From an uncultured Clostridia bacterium (GTDB lineage: Bacteria > Bacillota > Clostridia > Oscillospirales > Acutalibacteraceae): 53,114 bases of DNA. Of this stretch, positions 44,183-52,571 are shown piece after piece; position 1 is the stretch's first letter; every line of letters begins with the position of its first letter. A program made the position numbers and the translations under genes. The notes beneath the pieces were generated by a model that worked only from the letters and a program-made list of their open reading frames with translations, was not told where the DNA came from and did not search any database. The stretch is taken from positions 1 to 53,114 of the forward strand of contig CANQPS010000017.1 in NCBI GenBank assembly GCA_947625785.1, read 5' to 3'.

Positions 44183-44701
44183 TTATACAGGTATAACAGG
44201 AAGTTCATTTCTATCGGGTTTGCTGTTTGCATTTTCCTCTGATGGATTACTTTCAGTGGGAGATTGACTTTGCGTATCTGTTGGAGTTTTGCTCTCTGCC
44301 GGTTCACTTTCTGTGGGAGATTGACTTTGCGTATCTGTTGGAGTTTTGCTCTCTGCCGGTTCAATTTCGGTAGGCACTTTACTTGGTATGTCCGTTGTAT
44401 TTTTACTTTCTGTTGGTTCACTTTCGGTAGGTGTTTTACTTATTATGTCTGTTGGTTTCCTGCTTTCAGTTTCATATGTATTTGATACTATTTCTTGTGT
44501 TATATCGCTGTTTGTATTTTCTTCTTTTTGCGATTCAAAACTTGTATCATTATCTGGTTTTTTTGATGTATCATTAATTCCATTTTCGTCAGTTAAAGAT
44601 GTTGTTGTATCGTTAGCATTATCATTATCATTTTTATTACAGCCTGATATACCTATCATAATTGTAAGTACTAAAACGGCTATGATTGTTTTTTTCTTCA
44701 T
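44183..44701 (-). CDS. Thr/Ser/Glu-repeat lipoprotein
   Basis: About 172 residues. The signal sequence is KKKTIIAVLVLTIMIGISGC, with the lipobox Cys at residue 21. An Asn/Asp-rich spacer follows. Most of the rest is low-complexity repeat of the form SKTPTDTQSQSPTESEPAE, about four copies, the last two nearly identical. The tail ends ELPVIPV. No enzymatic domain is present; it looks like an exposed, possibly glycosylated or wall-spanning stalk. The inner ATG (44701) has GAGAGGTG before it and gives a proper signal peptide; the longer frame does not. The repeated DNA makes the length likely to vary between strains. Confidence 0.75.
   Translation of the reverse strand: MKKKTIIAVLVLTIMIGISGCNKNDNDNANDTTTSLTDENGINDTSKKPDNDTSFESQKEENTNSDITQEIVSNTYETESRKPTDIISKTPTESEPTESKNTTDIPSKVPTEIEPAESKTPTDTQSQSPTESEPAESKTPTDTQSQSPTESNPSEENANSKPDRNELPVIPV
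44250..44363 (-). repeat. Two tandem 57-bp repeats in the lipoprotein gene
   Basis: Two copies, about 44250-44306 and 44307-44363, are nearly identical and encode 19 residues each. They preserve the reading frame. More diverged copies continue upstream in the gene. Confidence 0.85.
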
Positions 44702-44866
44702 ATAGGGCACCTCTCTCATATTATTTTTGGTACAGTATAACATAATATTTTTGTGATTTCAAGTTTTTTATAAATTAAGATATTTTTATTGCTCTAATTG
44801 TCATTAATTTGTTATATAAAACAAAAGTTAATACAAAAGATATAATTGGAGCCAGTAAGTAGACTA

Positions 44867-45392
44867 TTGATTTTTACTGATCCTGGATTAGATGATGCTA
44901 TGGCTCTCATCTATCTATTGAAATGTTTACCAAGCAATGTCAGAATTGACATATTCTGTGTTGGCGGCAATAAATAATAGTGCGCTTGTTTCTTACCAAA
45001 ATGCGTGTTCACTTTTATATAACTATAAAAGATCAGAAGTTTACATATGGAAAACAGATTGCATCCCACAAAATTACAACTCCCTAGTTAATGTTCATGG
45101 AAGTGATTTTCTTGGACTTCCATATACCCAATATGGTAATACCAAAGTATATCCTGATGATTGGAAAGGCATTTCTGATAATTGTAGTATTCTAGTTCTC
45201 GCAGCTTGTACTCTACCATTATTATTAAACATAGATTACAAGTACATTAGTGATTTGATTGTGATGGGTGGATGTGAATCTCAACCTAATTATAATGGCC
45301 TTGAATTTAATCAAGCTATGGACGTTCTTGCGTTTTCAGCTTTTATAGAAAAGTATATTAACAAAGTAAGAATAATAACAGTAGATACATAA
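44867..45392 (+). pseudogene. Nucleoside-hydrolase-like gene with 4-bp frameshift
   Basis: The first segment has FTDPGLDDAMALIYLL, the Asp-rich Ca-binding start of inosine-uridine nucleoside hydrolases, and CVGGN. The frame then shifts within ATAAATAA (44970-44977), a tandem doubling of ATAA, and continues as NSALVSYQNACSLL. Removing one ATAA gives the normal GGN-NSAL-...-QNA reading. The second segment has NVHGSDFLGLP, ILVLAACTLPLL and LIVMGGCES, matching later blocks of the family, and stops at VDT (45392), where a family member would have about 100 more residues. There is no clear start codon: GGAG is about 15 bases before the in-frame TTG. Best read as a degenerate gene. Confidence 0.55.
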
Positions 45393-45418
45393 GCCATTAT
45401 TATGGACTAAATTACAAT

Positions 45419-45739
45419 TTGAACAAGGTATGTAATGTTCAGAAAGACAATAACTCGCCTAAAAGAGATCATGGGCAAGAGTTAATAAATCTTTTAAATG
45501 ACAGCCGTTACCCTATGATAAGAAATATTCTATCAGCATTGCTTCAAAACGATGAAAACGTTGACGATTTAATCAATGTTCTGGGAACTTCAAGAATGGT
45601 CATCTTGAAAAGTATATTAGCATTAATGGAAAAGGGGTTTGTTATTTGGGACGAACAAAATGTTGATGTAATCAAAATCAACGATAGAATATACAATAAT
45701 CACTTTATCATCAATAAATGCTTAGATAGGAATGGATGA
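45419..45739 (+). CDS. Small protein with helix-turn-helix-like segment
   Basis: A 106-residue frame that would start at TTG. The middle (ILSALLQNDENVDDLINVL, then GTSRMVILKSILALMEKG) resembles a winged helix-turn-helix of the ArsR kind, followed by a possible wing. The N-terminal part, before residue 20, reads on from the end of the nucleoside-hydrolase-like frame after a second frame change. It may therefore be the C-terminal portion of that protein and not a separate gene. It has no convincing ribosome-binding site. Function is unknown. Confidence 0.35.
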   Translation: MNKVCNVQKDNNSPKRDHGQELINLLNDSRYPMIRNILSALLQNDENVDDLINVLGTSRMVILKSILALMEKGFVIWDEQNVDVIKINDRIYNNHFIINKCLDRNG

Positions 45740-45929
45740 TATGGTTAAGATTGGAGCAGTTTTACAACAGCACTACAATAACCCGAAGCAGTTGGGATTT
45801 GATATTTTTAACTGTATTCTAAAGCTAGACCTAAATAGACTAGATAGTATTATATTTGATATAGAAGATATTAGTGGCAGATTATTTATTGATATACCTA
45901 AAGTTTGTCATTATGAATTGTCACTATAA
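45732..45929 (+). CDS. Small ORF of unknown function, overlapping the preceding one
   Basis: A 65-residue frame whose ATG lies inside the end of the previous frame, eight bases before its stop, as in coupled genes. The sequence (PKQLGFDIFNCILKLDLN, DSIIFDIEDISG) has normal protein composition but no motif I recognise. It may be the remnant of a longer protein. Confidence 0.3.
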   Translation: MDDMVKIGAVLQQHYNNPKQLGFDIFNCILKLDLNRLDSIIFDIEDISGRLFIDIPKVCHYELSL

Positions 45930-45990
45930 CAACGCCATTTCCAGATGTAGGTATAATTCTTTCATAAGGGTAGTATGTTATATGTGTGTC

Positions 45991-47263
45991 TTAATACTGT
46001 TTAATTGGATCAACAATCATAGTATTATATTTGCTTTTATAAACAACTCCAAACTGATAGTTGAACAATTCTTCAGCTCGTGCAAGATCTTTGATTACTT
46101 TAACATCATCCATCCTAGCAATAGGATAGATGTCAGAACTGGAAAACAACTGACACTCTGAAGTCTGGTGCAGGTTAATATACTTTTTTATTGGAGTGCT
46201 TTTTACAAACTCAATTGATACACCTTCGCTAAAGCATTCTACGTTGTTACCGTACTGAGGACAAGGGTTGAAATATGTTTCAACTTCTTCTTTCACAATA
46301 TATCCTGCATCACGAATTAGTTTTCCAATTTCCCCGAGAGCATCAGCAAACGTAAGGAAGTCAATATTAAAAAACCTCTTCAAAAACCACGAGAACCCTG
46401 ATTATAACATTTCTGTGAAACAAATGAAGGAAAATGTTTCAACGGCGATCCACCATAACGCACTCAAATTAACAGTATAGTCTAATGAATTTTGAATAAC
46501 CTGAAATAATACCTCAACACCAAAAGCTATCATAAAACAAATAAGAGAAAAGATAACACGTTTCCCGATTGCAGCAATTATGTTGGATTTGTGCTTTATT
46601 CTTTGAGATTTAAGACCATTCTCGTAACGTTGAACATCGTTTGGTCGGTAAGAATGAGAATGAGACAAATACTCATTCAATATAACAGCTTTTGAAAAAT
46701 CAGGTATCTGTTTATAGGGAAAATACTCATCATATTCGCTAGTTTCACTAAGCAGAAAACGATTATCGTAATATTCAAGCTGCCAATACTGATTAAGACG
46801 ATTTAGAAAGTCAGTTTCAAAAGAAACAGGTTCTCTGTCCTTACTTGTTAGCTCATCTATATCATAATGCTTTGAAATATTACAAATGCTAATTTCACAA
46901 GCATAATTGTATGCGAGATTAATAATTGCTTCCGAATACTGGTACAACGCTTTACCGGTTTCTTGAGTGTTATTGCTACACTCTAGTAAACAATGAAGAT
47001 AGTTTGATCTGTTATCACTTCCATAACACGGCAACGATATTCCAGTAGTACGGGGCATGACCGTCTGAATCCTTATCAATCCCATGACAACATATATCCC
47101 ACATTACCTCTACATAGTGAAAGAACTCAATTCCCCAAGTATAACCACCTGAGATTTCATTGCTGCCATTAGCCGAGATAATTGAAGCTCCATGTAGCAG
47201 AAGATTTTCCTCAACTGAATTAGTACAGCCTATGTCTAGCTTTGTACCGTCATCACTGCTCAT
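45991..47263 (-). pseudogene. Broken gene for membrane-anchored protein of unknown family
   Basis: Three open segments read as one protein of about 420 residues. The N-terminal part (SSDDGTKLDIGCTN, GGYTWGIEFFHYVEVMW) changes frame by one base near 47020. A long middle segment ends with a hydrophobic helix (IFSLICFMIAFGVEVLFQVI) and a second helix (LWWIAVETFSFICFTEML). A TAA at 46402-46404 interrupts, and the same frame continues SGFSWFLKRFFNIDFLTF to 45991. The one frameshift and one in-frame stop indicate inactivation. The 5' end has no ribosome-binding site, so it may also be truncated. It lies just behind the defence genes. Family not recognised. Confidence 0.45.
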
Positions 47264-47294
47264 CGAAAAAGAACGAATATTACGCAGTTTACTA

Positions 47295-48054
47295 CTAATT
47301 TGTCAAAGATTTGTATTCGTCGGAATCTCCTCGGAGAATGCAGTTTCTTTCCGTTATAGACAGTGCAGATGCTCTTTCCAAGTCTTTGTACTCCTGAATT
47401 GTGAATGAGCCAGCGTATGGAGGATTAACAATCTTAGGTCTGTTATCTCCCTCAGAATACACTGCTGCGTGTCCTTGTGGCAAGGAGGACACATAGTCTA
47501 CTTGTGCTTCTGTCATATGCATCGCACCACCCATTAACGAACGGTCTTCTTCAGCAACAGTTCTATGAAGGATTTTCATATTAGTATTTTTGATTAAGTC
47601 AGGAGCGAGTTTTGAAGGGATTTGATCGGCTATCATAAAGCCTTGCTGAATGCCGGTCTTGCTTGAACGACCAATTTGCAGGATAATATTTTTCCCGCAA
47701 TTTCTCCATCTCATCAAGAAACAAATCCATATTATTCTGACGGACTGTAAGGTCGCTATGATCCTCAGCAAACAAGACATCAAGGAAAAGATGCTCCACC
47801 TGCTGGGGTTCTTTTTCATATAGTTTTACAATCCCGTTTCGTGGGTGCATACGGCTGTTATCTATGAATATAGAAAAGCCTTTTGTCGCCGCATTGAACC
47901 TCGTCAAGAAATCAGTATGCTTCTCTGAAAACCATTCCTTTTGAAAAGTTTTCAATGCCCTCCATTTGAACAGTTCATCATTCTTGTCACCATAGAGCAT
48001 ATCTAAATTTGCTTCATATCGGTCAATCAATTCATCTAAGGTTGAAGTGTTCAT
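47295..48054 (-). pseudogene. Chimera of a McrB-type N-terminus and a HerA-type ATPase C-terminus
   Basis: The first 135 or so codons (from 48054) include RALKTFQKEWFSEKHTDFL, HPRNGIVKLYEKEPQQVEH and AEDHSDLTVR, and end QDRHSA. This is the helical N-terminal region that precedes the AAA domain in McrB-like restriction proteins. At about 47630 the frame shifts and the sequence becomes GFMIADQIPSKLAPDLIKN, HRTVAEEDRSLMGG and YSEGDNRPKIV, the C-terminal part of a HerA/DUF87-type DNA-translocase ATPase. The AAA domain of the first and nearly all of the second are missing, so a deletion joined two defence genes. The start follows the upstream gene by two bases. Confidence 0.55.
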
Positions 48055-48056
48055 GG

Positions 48057-49022
48057 CTATACCTCATTTTCATTATCTTCTGATGTGGATGGGTCAAACT
48101 CTTTCTCGTCAACCACACGAATTATACGCTTGATCTTCTCTATCGGATAGGGCGCTTCATCAGCCGGGTGATATTCTATCTTCGAGACTGGAACGATGGT
48201 TGTCTTGCCATCGTTTCCAACCGGCACAAGAACCCAATCTCCTTCGGAAACTTCATCGTCATCGCACAAATAACTATACTCCTGCCCGTATTCTTCAAAA
48301 GTAACAAAGACAAACATATAATCACTACTGCTCCGCTTTGCTTTTCCATAGATGTTAGAATCCATGATTTCTCCCATACCGTAGAAACGCATAAATTTCC
48401 AAACATCATCCATGAAATCAGACCAATCCGTAGGTAATGCCTTCTTATCGTATGAGCCGGAAATATTTCTTGGCTCTGCATACTTGTACCTTATCTCAAC
48501 ATTATAAGTTGTCACATTCATTGGATCGTCTATAACATCATCTGGATTGCCTTCTATTTCTTTCAGAAAAGAGTCAATATCATAGTCATCAAGAAAATCG
48601 GAAACACCTTCTCCAATATGGTATGTTCGGGTAATGTCGCATTCTTCACCAATTTTTTGGAAATGCTCGATTGTTTCTGCTTTCCTGTCTATATAGAGAT
48701 GCTCATTATAATCACATGTAACAAATCCCCATGCTGCACCATCGGGAATTACTCCGGAGCGAATTTTAGTTACCCGTATATAATCAACCTTGATGCTCTC
48801 AATCCTATCCGATTTATAGGCTCCGTCAAAACAAAATATGAATTTTGTTCCTGTTGCAAATTGATAAAACGATAGCCATACACGACCATCTGCACGGATA
48901 CTTAAATGTTGCTCTACTATGTCTCCCGGCTTCGGCATAGGGCCATAGCAAATATTATTTGATATCAGCCTGAAAAAAGTAAGTTTTCCTTTGGGGAACA
49001 AATTATTAGTATCATCTCTCAT
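48057..49022 (-). CDS. Unknown protein with PriA-like C-terminal domain, defence operon
   Basis: An intact 321-residue soluble protein. No known family by eye. The first 150 residues are beta-rich (VWLSFYQFATGTKFIFCFDG, AAWGFVTCDYNEHLYI). A central part (SDFMDDVWKFMRFYGMGE) is helical. The C-terminus YLCDDDEVSEGDWVLVPVG, then IVPVSKIEYHP and IKRIIRVV, looks like the small fold of the PriA 3'-binding domain, seen as an accessory in other proteins. It follows the WYL gene by 26 bases with AAAGGTAGGG upstream, and precedes the McrB-like relic by two bases. It is therefore part of the same operon and may belong to the original defence system. Confidence 0.5.
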   Translation of the reverse strand: MRDDTNNLFPKGKLTFFRLISNNICYGPMPKPGDIVEQHLSIRADGRVWLSFYQFATGTKFIFCFDGAYKSDRIESIKVDYIRVTKIRSGVIPDGAAWGFVTCDYNEHLYIDRKAETIEHFQKIGEECDITRTYHIGEGVSDFLDDYDIDSFLKEIEGNPDDVIDDPMNVTTYNVEIRYKYAEPRNISGSYDKKALPTDWSDFMDDVWKFMRFYGMGEIMDSNIYGKAKRSSSDYMFVFVTFEEYGQEYSYLCDDDEVSEGDWVLVPVGNDGKTTIVPVSKIEYHPADEAPYPIEKIKRIIRVVDEKEFDPSTSEDNENEV

Positions 49023-49048
49023 TTACTTGCCCTACCTTTCACAAATTC

Positions 49049-50044
49049 TCATGTCTTTTCCAGATCAAGACTTTCTGCTGCTTTTATGACCATTTCACGG
49101 TACTGCTGTTCCACTATGCTTGGTGACTTGATTTTAACTTTGCCTCCGAAGCCAAACACCCAACTCAAAAAGACATGGTTGACTGCCACATTAACCTCCA
49201 GCTTAAAGGAAGTCATATCATACGCATAGGTCTTAGCGTTTTTGCCGAACTTATCTATGATAGAATCCATGACACTGTTATCACAGATGAGAACCACATC
49301 ATAGCGTTCGCTGTTGTACATATGCAACATTCCATTTGTGTATTCCGACATATCGAAGTCATCCGGCATAGGAACGGCATCTTCATCAAGAATATGCGGT
49401 GCCTTTGCAATGCGGTCAACTCTGAAATTGCCGATTCCGGCGTGTTTCTCGCTATATCCGACCATGTAATAATAGTCACCGTTCCAGACAAGCGCATAAG
49501 GAGAGAATTTGTAGGGAACACCATCATGTCTCAATTTCTGTTCTTTTTTTACATCATACTGAAAATACTGAAAAGAAATCTTCTTTCCGTCATTGATTGC
49601 TTGATTGATAGCGTCAATAACAACATAGATTCGTTCGTTTTCTTGCCTGATCCTGCCTTCAGACCATAAATTTCTCTTTAGGGAAGGAACATTCGATGGT
49701 GTGCCAAGCGTAACAATTTTTTTTATCAGTTCGTCGCTTTTCTTCTTTGTGATGAACTTAGAGGATGCAACTGCATCCACAAGAACTTTTAGTTCTGGTA
49801 AACTGAAAGTTCTCGCATAGTCGTTTAGATAGTATTTCTTCGGCTTCGATTCAATGATCTCAATTTCAAGTCCAGATTTGATTAGAAGATCAATATCGGA
49901 CGGAATCGTGGTGCGGTGTGTAGATAGCCCATACTTATCAGAAAGCTGATTCATCATTTCTGCGTTCGTGAGGGGATGAGCCTCATCCGTATCCCGAAGC
50001 ATCTTTTCAATATAAAGGAGTCTGAGTTTGCTGTCGTTATTCAT
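49049..50044 (-). CDS. WYL-domain transcriptional regulator
   Basis: About 331 residues. N-terminal helix-turn-helix (TNAEMMNQLSDKYGLSTHRTTIPSDIDLL; note Thr-Ile where most have Val-Arg-Arg). The WYL domain follows (KKISFQYFQYDV, YKFSPYALVWNGDYYYMVGYSE, FRVDRI) and a C-terminal WCX-type segment (MDSIIDKFGKNAKTY). Such proteins often control phage-defence genes and sense single-stranded DNA or other ligands. The ATG at 50044, with GAGGTG six bases upstream, overlaps the end of the metallopeptidase gene. The position in front of the unknown protein and the McrB-like relic fits a regulator of a defence operon. Confidence 0.88.
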   Translation of the reverse strand: MNNDSKLRLLYIEKMLRDTDEAHPLTNAEMMNQLSDKYGLSTHRTTIPSDIDLLIKSGLEIEIIESKPKKYYLNDYARTFSLPELKVLVDAVASSKFITKKKSDELIKKIVTLGTPSNVPSLKRNLWSEGRIRQENERIYVVIDAINQAINDGKKISFQYFQYDVKKEQKLRHDGVPYKFSPYALVWNGDYYYMVGYSEKHAGIGNFRVDRIAKAPHILDEDAVPMPDDFDMSEYTNGMLHMYNSERYDVVLICDNSVMDSIIDKFGKNAKTYAYDMTSFKLEVNVAVNHVFLSWVFGFGGKVKIKSPSIVEQQYREMVIKAAESLDLEKT

Positions 50045-50049
50045 CTTTT

Positions 50050-50541
50050 TCACCTCGACATCCGTTTCATCAATAAGTCACCGTTCTCCTTGAGCCACTT
50101 ATCCCAAGTCCAATAGTCCGGCATCACTCGAATAACTTCCTTATAAAACCTCTCTGAGTGATTCATTTCTTTTCGATGACACAACTCATGCACGACAACA
50201 CTATCAATTACTTCCAATGGGGTCAGCATCAGAAGGCAGTTGAAATTAAGATTTCCCTTTGCGGAACAGCTACCCCACCGGGAGCGCTGATTGCGTATTG
50301 TAATCCTGCCATAAGTCACGCCTACCTTTGGTGCAAAATATTGCACTCTCTCCGGGATAACCTTTAGTGCCTTGGCACCCAACTCCTGAATTTCATCAGA
50401 TGTAAAGGGTTCTAAAGCATCAATTTCCTTTTGCCGCTGCTCAGCACGATTCAGGTTTTTCTCGATCCATGCCTTGTGCTTGAGAATGAACAGATTGATT
50501 TCTTCGTCGGAGACTTGCAGAGGTGCTTTAATCAAAACCAC
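50050..50541 (-). pseudogene. YgjP-type (DUF45) metallopeptidase, 5'-truncated at IS200
   Basis: The zinc-peptidase motif VVHELCHRKEMNHSERFY is intact, with the typical RNQRSRWGSCSAKGNLNFN before it and WDKWLKENG after. The family (M48/YgjP) is often coded beside hsdR of type I restriction systems; its job is unclear. The first 25-30 residues are missing: the frame opens in the IS200/IS605 right-end hairpin (50535-50559). The DNA on the other side of the element does not encode the missing part, so the insertion went with a deletion. It is coupled to the WYL gene through an overlap. Confidence 0.8.
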
Positions 50542-51262
50542 CCGTTAAACGGGTGGTTTGCTCTACCCCTAGAAGGGGGTAGTTACAGGCTTAACCCCTA
50601 AAGGAGTATTGAAAGTTTGTCACCGCATTACTATCACAGACAGCCGCTTGAGCGGCTGTCATTTTTTGCCTATTAATTCTTTTTACCCGTAAACGGGTCA
50701 ATATACTCTTTTAGTGTTAGCTCATCATTCATATAATCTTCTTGAAGTTGATTCCTAATGTATTCAGATATTACTTTTTCATTTTTTCCAACCGTGTCTA
50801 CATAGTAACCTTTACACCAAAAATGCCTATTTCCATACTTGTACTTCAAGTTAGCATGACGATCAAAAATCATTAAGGAACTTCTTCCCTTCAAACACCC
50901 CATTACTTGTGCCACACTGTATTTTGGCGGTATTGCAATAAGCATATGTATATGATCGGGACATGCTTCTGCTTCAAGTATCTCTATTCCCTTTTGTTCG
51001 CACAATTTTCTCAGTATCTTCCCTATATCAGCTTTTATCTGATTGTAGATTACCATTCTCCTGTACTTTGGTGCGAACACCACATGATACTTGCAATTCC
51101 ACCTGGAATCTGCTAAACTGCTTATATCGTCTCTTGTCATGACGATACCTCCTCGTTATTTTTACTTTTGGTTGGCAGACCAAACTTATTATAACGCTGG
51201 AGGTTTTTATTTTCTACTCATAGCTAAAGCTTTTTTCTTCCCCCGGCTTAGCCGGGGGTTTT
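50533..51262 (-). mobile_element. IS200/IS605-family element (tnpA only)
   Basis: About 730 bases from the right-end hairpin (50535-50559, ACCACCCGTTAAACGGGTGGT) to the left-end hairpin (51240-51258, CCCCCGGCTTAGCCGGGGG). It has no inverted terminal repeats, as expected for this family, which uses subterminal hairpins. A second hairpin CTACCCCTAGAAGGGGGTAG lies at 50563-50582, and a terminator-like stem, GACAGCCGC/GCGGCTGTC, is at 50639-50660. No tnpB is present. Exact ends are estimated from the hairpins. Confidence 0.75.
50673..51140 (-). CDS. tnpA: IS200/IS605-family transposase TnpA (HUH/Y1)
   Basis: A 155-residue single-strand transposase. The HUH metal site is PDHIHML near residue 63. 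The catalytic Tyr is in SEYIRNQLQEDY near residue 129, and family features are CKYHVVFAPKYRRMV at the start and LKGRSSLMIF in the middle. It is complete and may be active. It recognises the hairpins at each end of the element and moves it as a single strand. Confidence 0.94.
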   Translation of the reverse strand: MTRDDISSLADSRWNCKYHVVFAPKYRRMVIYNQIKADIGKILRKLCEQKGIEILEAEACPDHIHMLIAIPPKYSVAQVMGCLKGRSSLMIFDRHANLKYKYGNRHFWCKGYYVDTVGKNEKVISEYIRNQLQEDYMNDELTLKEYIDPFTGKKN

Positions 51263-51336
51263 CGTTACACAACAAGGCCGCCAGTTCTCTGCGGAGATCC
51301 GGCGGTCTTTCTCTATCTGTTTCTAAAAGCAATATC

Positions 51337-51519
51337 TTACTTCTTTTTACGATAAGCTCGGAACATCACAAATGTGAGGACACACAGCGCAACACCAAAG
51401 CAAATACACACGCCAATACCGGCGTAACTCTCTAATACTTTGCAGAAAACCACGCTGAAAAGGATACTCATTGATATACCAACGCTAAACCCAACGCTTA
51501 CAGCCGAACCTCGTTTCAT
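51337..51519 (-). CDS. Small two-helix membrane protein
   Basis: A 60-residue protein. Two hydrophobic helices (SVGFSVGISMSILFSVVFC and IGVCICFGVALCVLTFVMF) end in RAYRKKK. The inner ATG at 51519 has GGAGG about eight bases upstream; the longer frame has no such site. It sits between the IS element and the ferredoxin fragment. No family recognised. A GC-rich hairpin about 15-40 bases after the stop (CCGCC/GGCGG, about 51276-51302) may end it. Confidence 0.5.
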   Translation of the reverse strand: MKRGSAVSVGFSVGISMSILFSVVFCKVLESYAGIGVCICFGVALCVLTFVMFRAYRKKK

Positions 51520-51566
51520 TTCTGTTATCCTCCATTTTTCCAAGAAGCTATTACCAACATTTTCGG

Positions 51567-51842
51567 TTATAATGCAGACTTGGGGCAATTTTTTACACAT
51601 TCTAAGCAAAGAATACACTCAGTACCGTTTTTTCGTTTTCTGCTGTTGTCCGTAACATCAACATCCATTGGGCAAACCTGTTTGCACTTCCCGCAGGAAA
51701 CACATTTGCTTTTATCGCATTGTATCCTTAGTAGCGAATAATAGCTCATCGGTTTCAAAAAGACAGTGATGGGACCAACACGGGCAAGAAAAAGAGCCGA
51801 CACAAAAATAAGTGAGGCAGCAAATACAATATATCTTATCCA
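51567..51842 (-). pseudogene. 4Fe-4S ferredoxin-domain protein, C-terminal fragment
   Basis: The end of a membrane-bound 4Fe-4S protein of the NapH/YccM sort. Two clusters are present: DKSKCVSCGKCKQVCPMDV and CILCLECVKNCP, preceded by a hydrophobic stretch (RYIVFAASLIFVSALFLA). The frame is closed by a TAG at 51843-51845, so the N-terminal membrane part is missing and no good start is visible. It is unrelated in function to its restriction-enzyme neighbours and probably arrived as a scrap in a rearrangement. Confidence 0.6.
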
Positions 51843-51989
51843 CTATTATTCGTCTTCTTCCGTGTCCGGTATTTCTCACGACCATTTCCTGTCTTTGCCG
51901 GATACAAGAAGGAGTTACTCCCCTTTTACTTTCGCAAGCCGCAAAAGTTATGGGTTTTACTGTAAAAACGCCCAAAAGCAGTAAAATAT

Positions 51990-52550
51990 CATTTTTTGCA
52001 AGTTCTGTGCAGGCGCTATCAATCGCAAAGCAAAGCTCGTGAACATTCAGGTCTTTCCTGATTTGATAATCAGGGTAAATTCCCTGTGCGAACTCTCCAA
52101 GCTTTTCAACTGCCCTATCAAGATAGGCTGTCTCTCCAATATAGTCGTACTTCCTCGTATAAGCTTGATTTCTGTCTTCAAAGGTCGAAAAAGCATTTCT
52201 TATGTCTCTTTCGTTTAATTCCATCTGTTCCCCATACCGAGCTTTCACTGAAAATCTCTTTACATATAAGGTTCCGTTTGAATACAAGCGCATATTAAAC
52301 TGTTTGAGAACTGCAATGTACCGCTCCCTGAATTGCTTTCAATCGCTGTCCTAACAGATTGCTCATCATAAGAATTAGGATATTTGTTGCTAACAACCGC
52401 TTTTTCAAAGTCGATGATATTCCAATCGGCATACTTATCGGCACAAATAGTATCTATCAACTGATAAACGCCTCTGATACAGAGTAGCTGATATGTAGAT
52501 AACTCTGTATAGCTCAAAGGTTTATACGATAAGCCTGCCATTATAATCAC
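51990..52550 (-). pseudogene. Unknown gene between hsdR and YgjP, frameshifted
   Basis: From 52550 the frame reads GLSYKPLSYTELSTYQLL and later WNIIDFEKAVVSNKYPNSYD. At about 52337 (in AGCAATTCAGG) a one-base shift moves it to ERYIAVLKQFNMRLYSNGTL, then RFSVKARYGEQMELNERDIR and VEKLGEFAQGIYPDYQIRKD, ending near AIDSACTELAKN. The two parts make one sensible protein of about 180 residues. The 3' end runs into unrelated sequence before the ferredoxin fragment. Family unknown. It starts 21 bases after the hsdR stop, so it belonged to the same operon. Confidence 0.45.
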
Positions 52551-52571
52551 CCCGCTCCAACTTTGTTAAGC

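Noticed and set aside
44264-44705. Two plus-strand frames of 73 and 119 codons with repetitive Cys/Phe or Ser/Val
   Set aside because: They are antisense shadows of the lipoprotein repeats.
46402-46404. In-frame TAA as a possible recoded or read-through codon
   Set aside because: The same gene also has a frameshift and no clear start, so decay is the simpler reading.
47599-47819. The N-terminal part of the second frame in the McrB/HerA chimera as separate coding sequence
   Set aside because: Only the part after about 47630 resembles a protein family; before that it is the wrong frame of the McrB-like start.
51091-51435. A 114-codon plus-strand frame at the left end of the IS200 element
   Set aside because: It crosses the hairpin, is antisense to tnpA and the small membrane gene, and has no family match.
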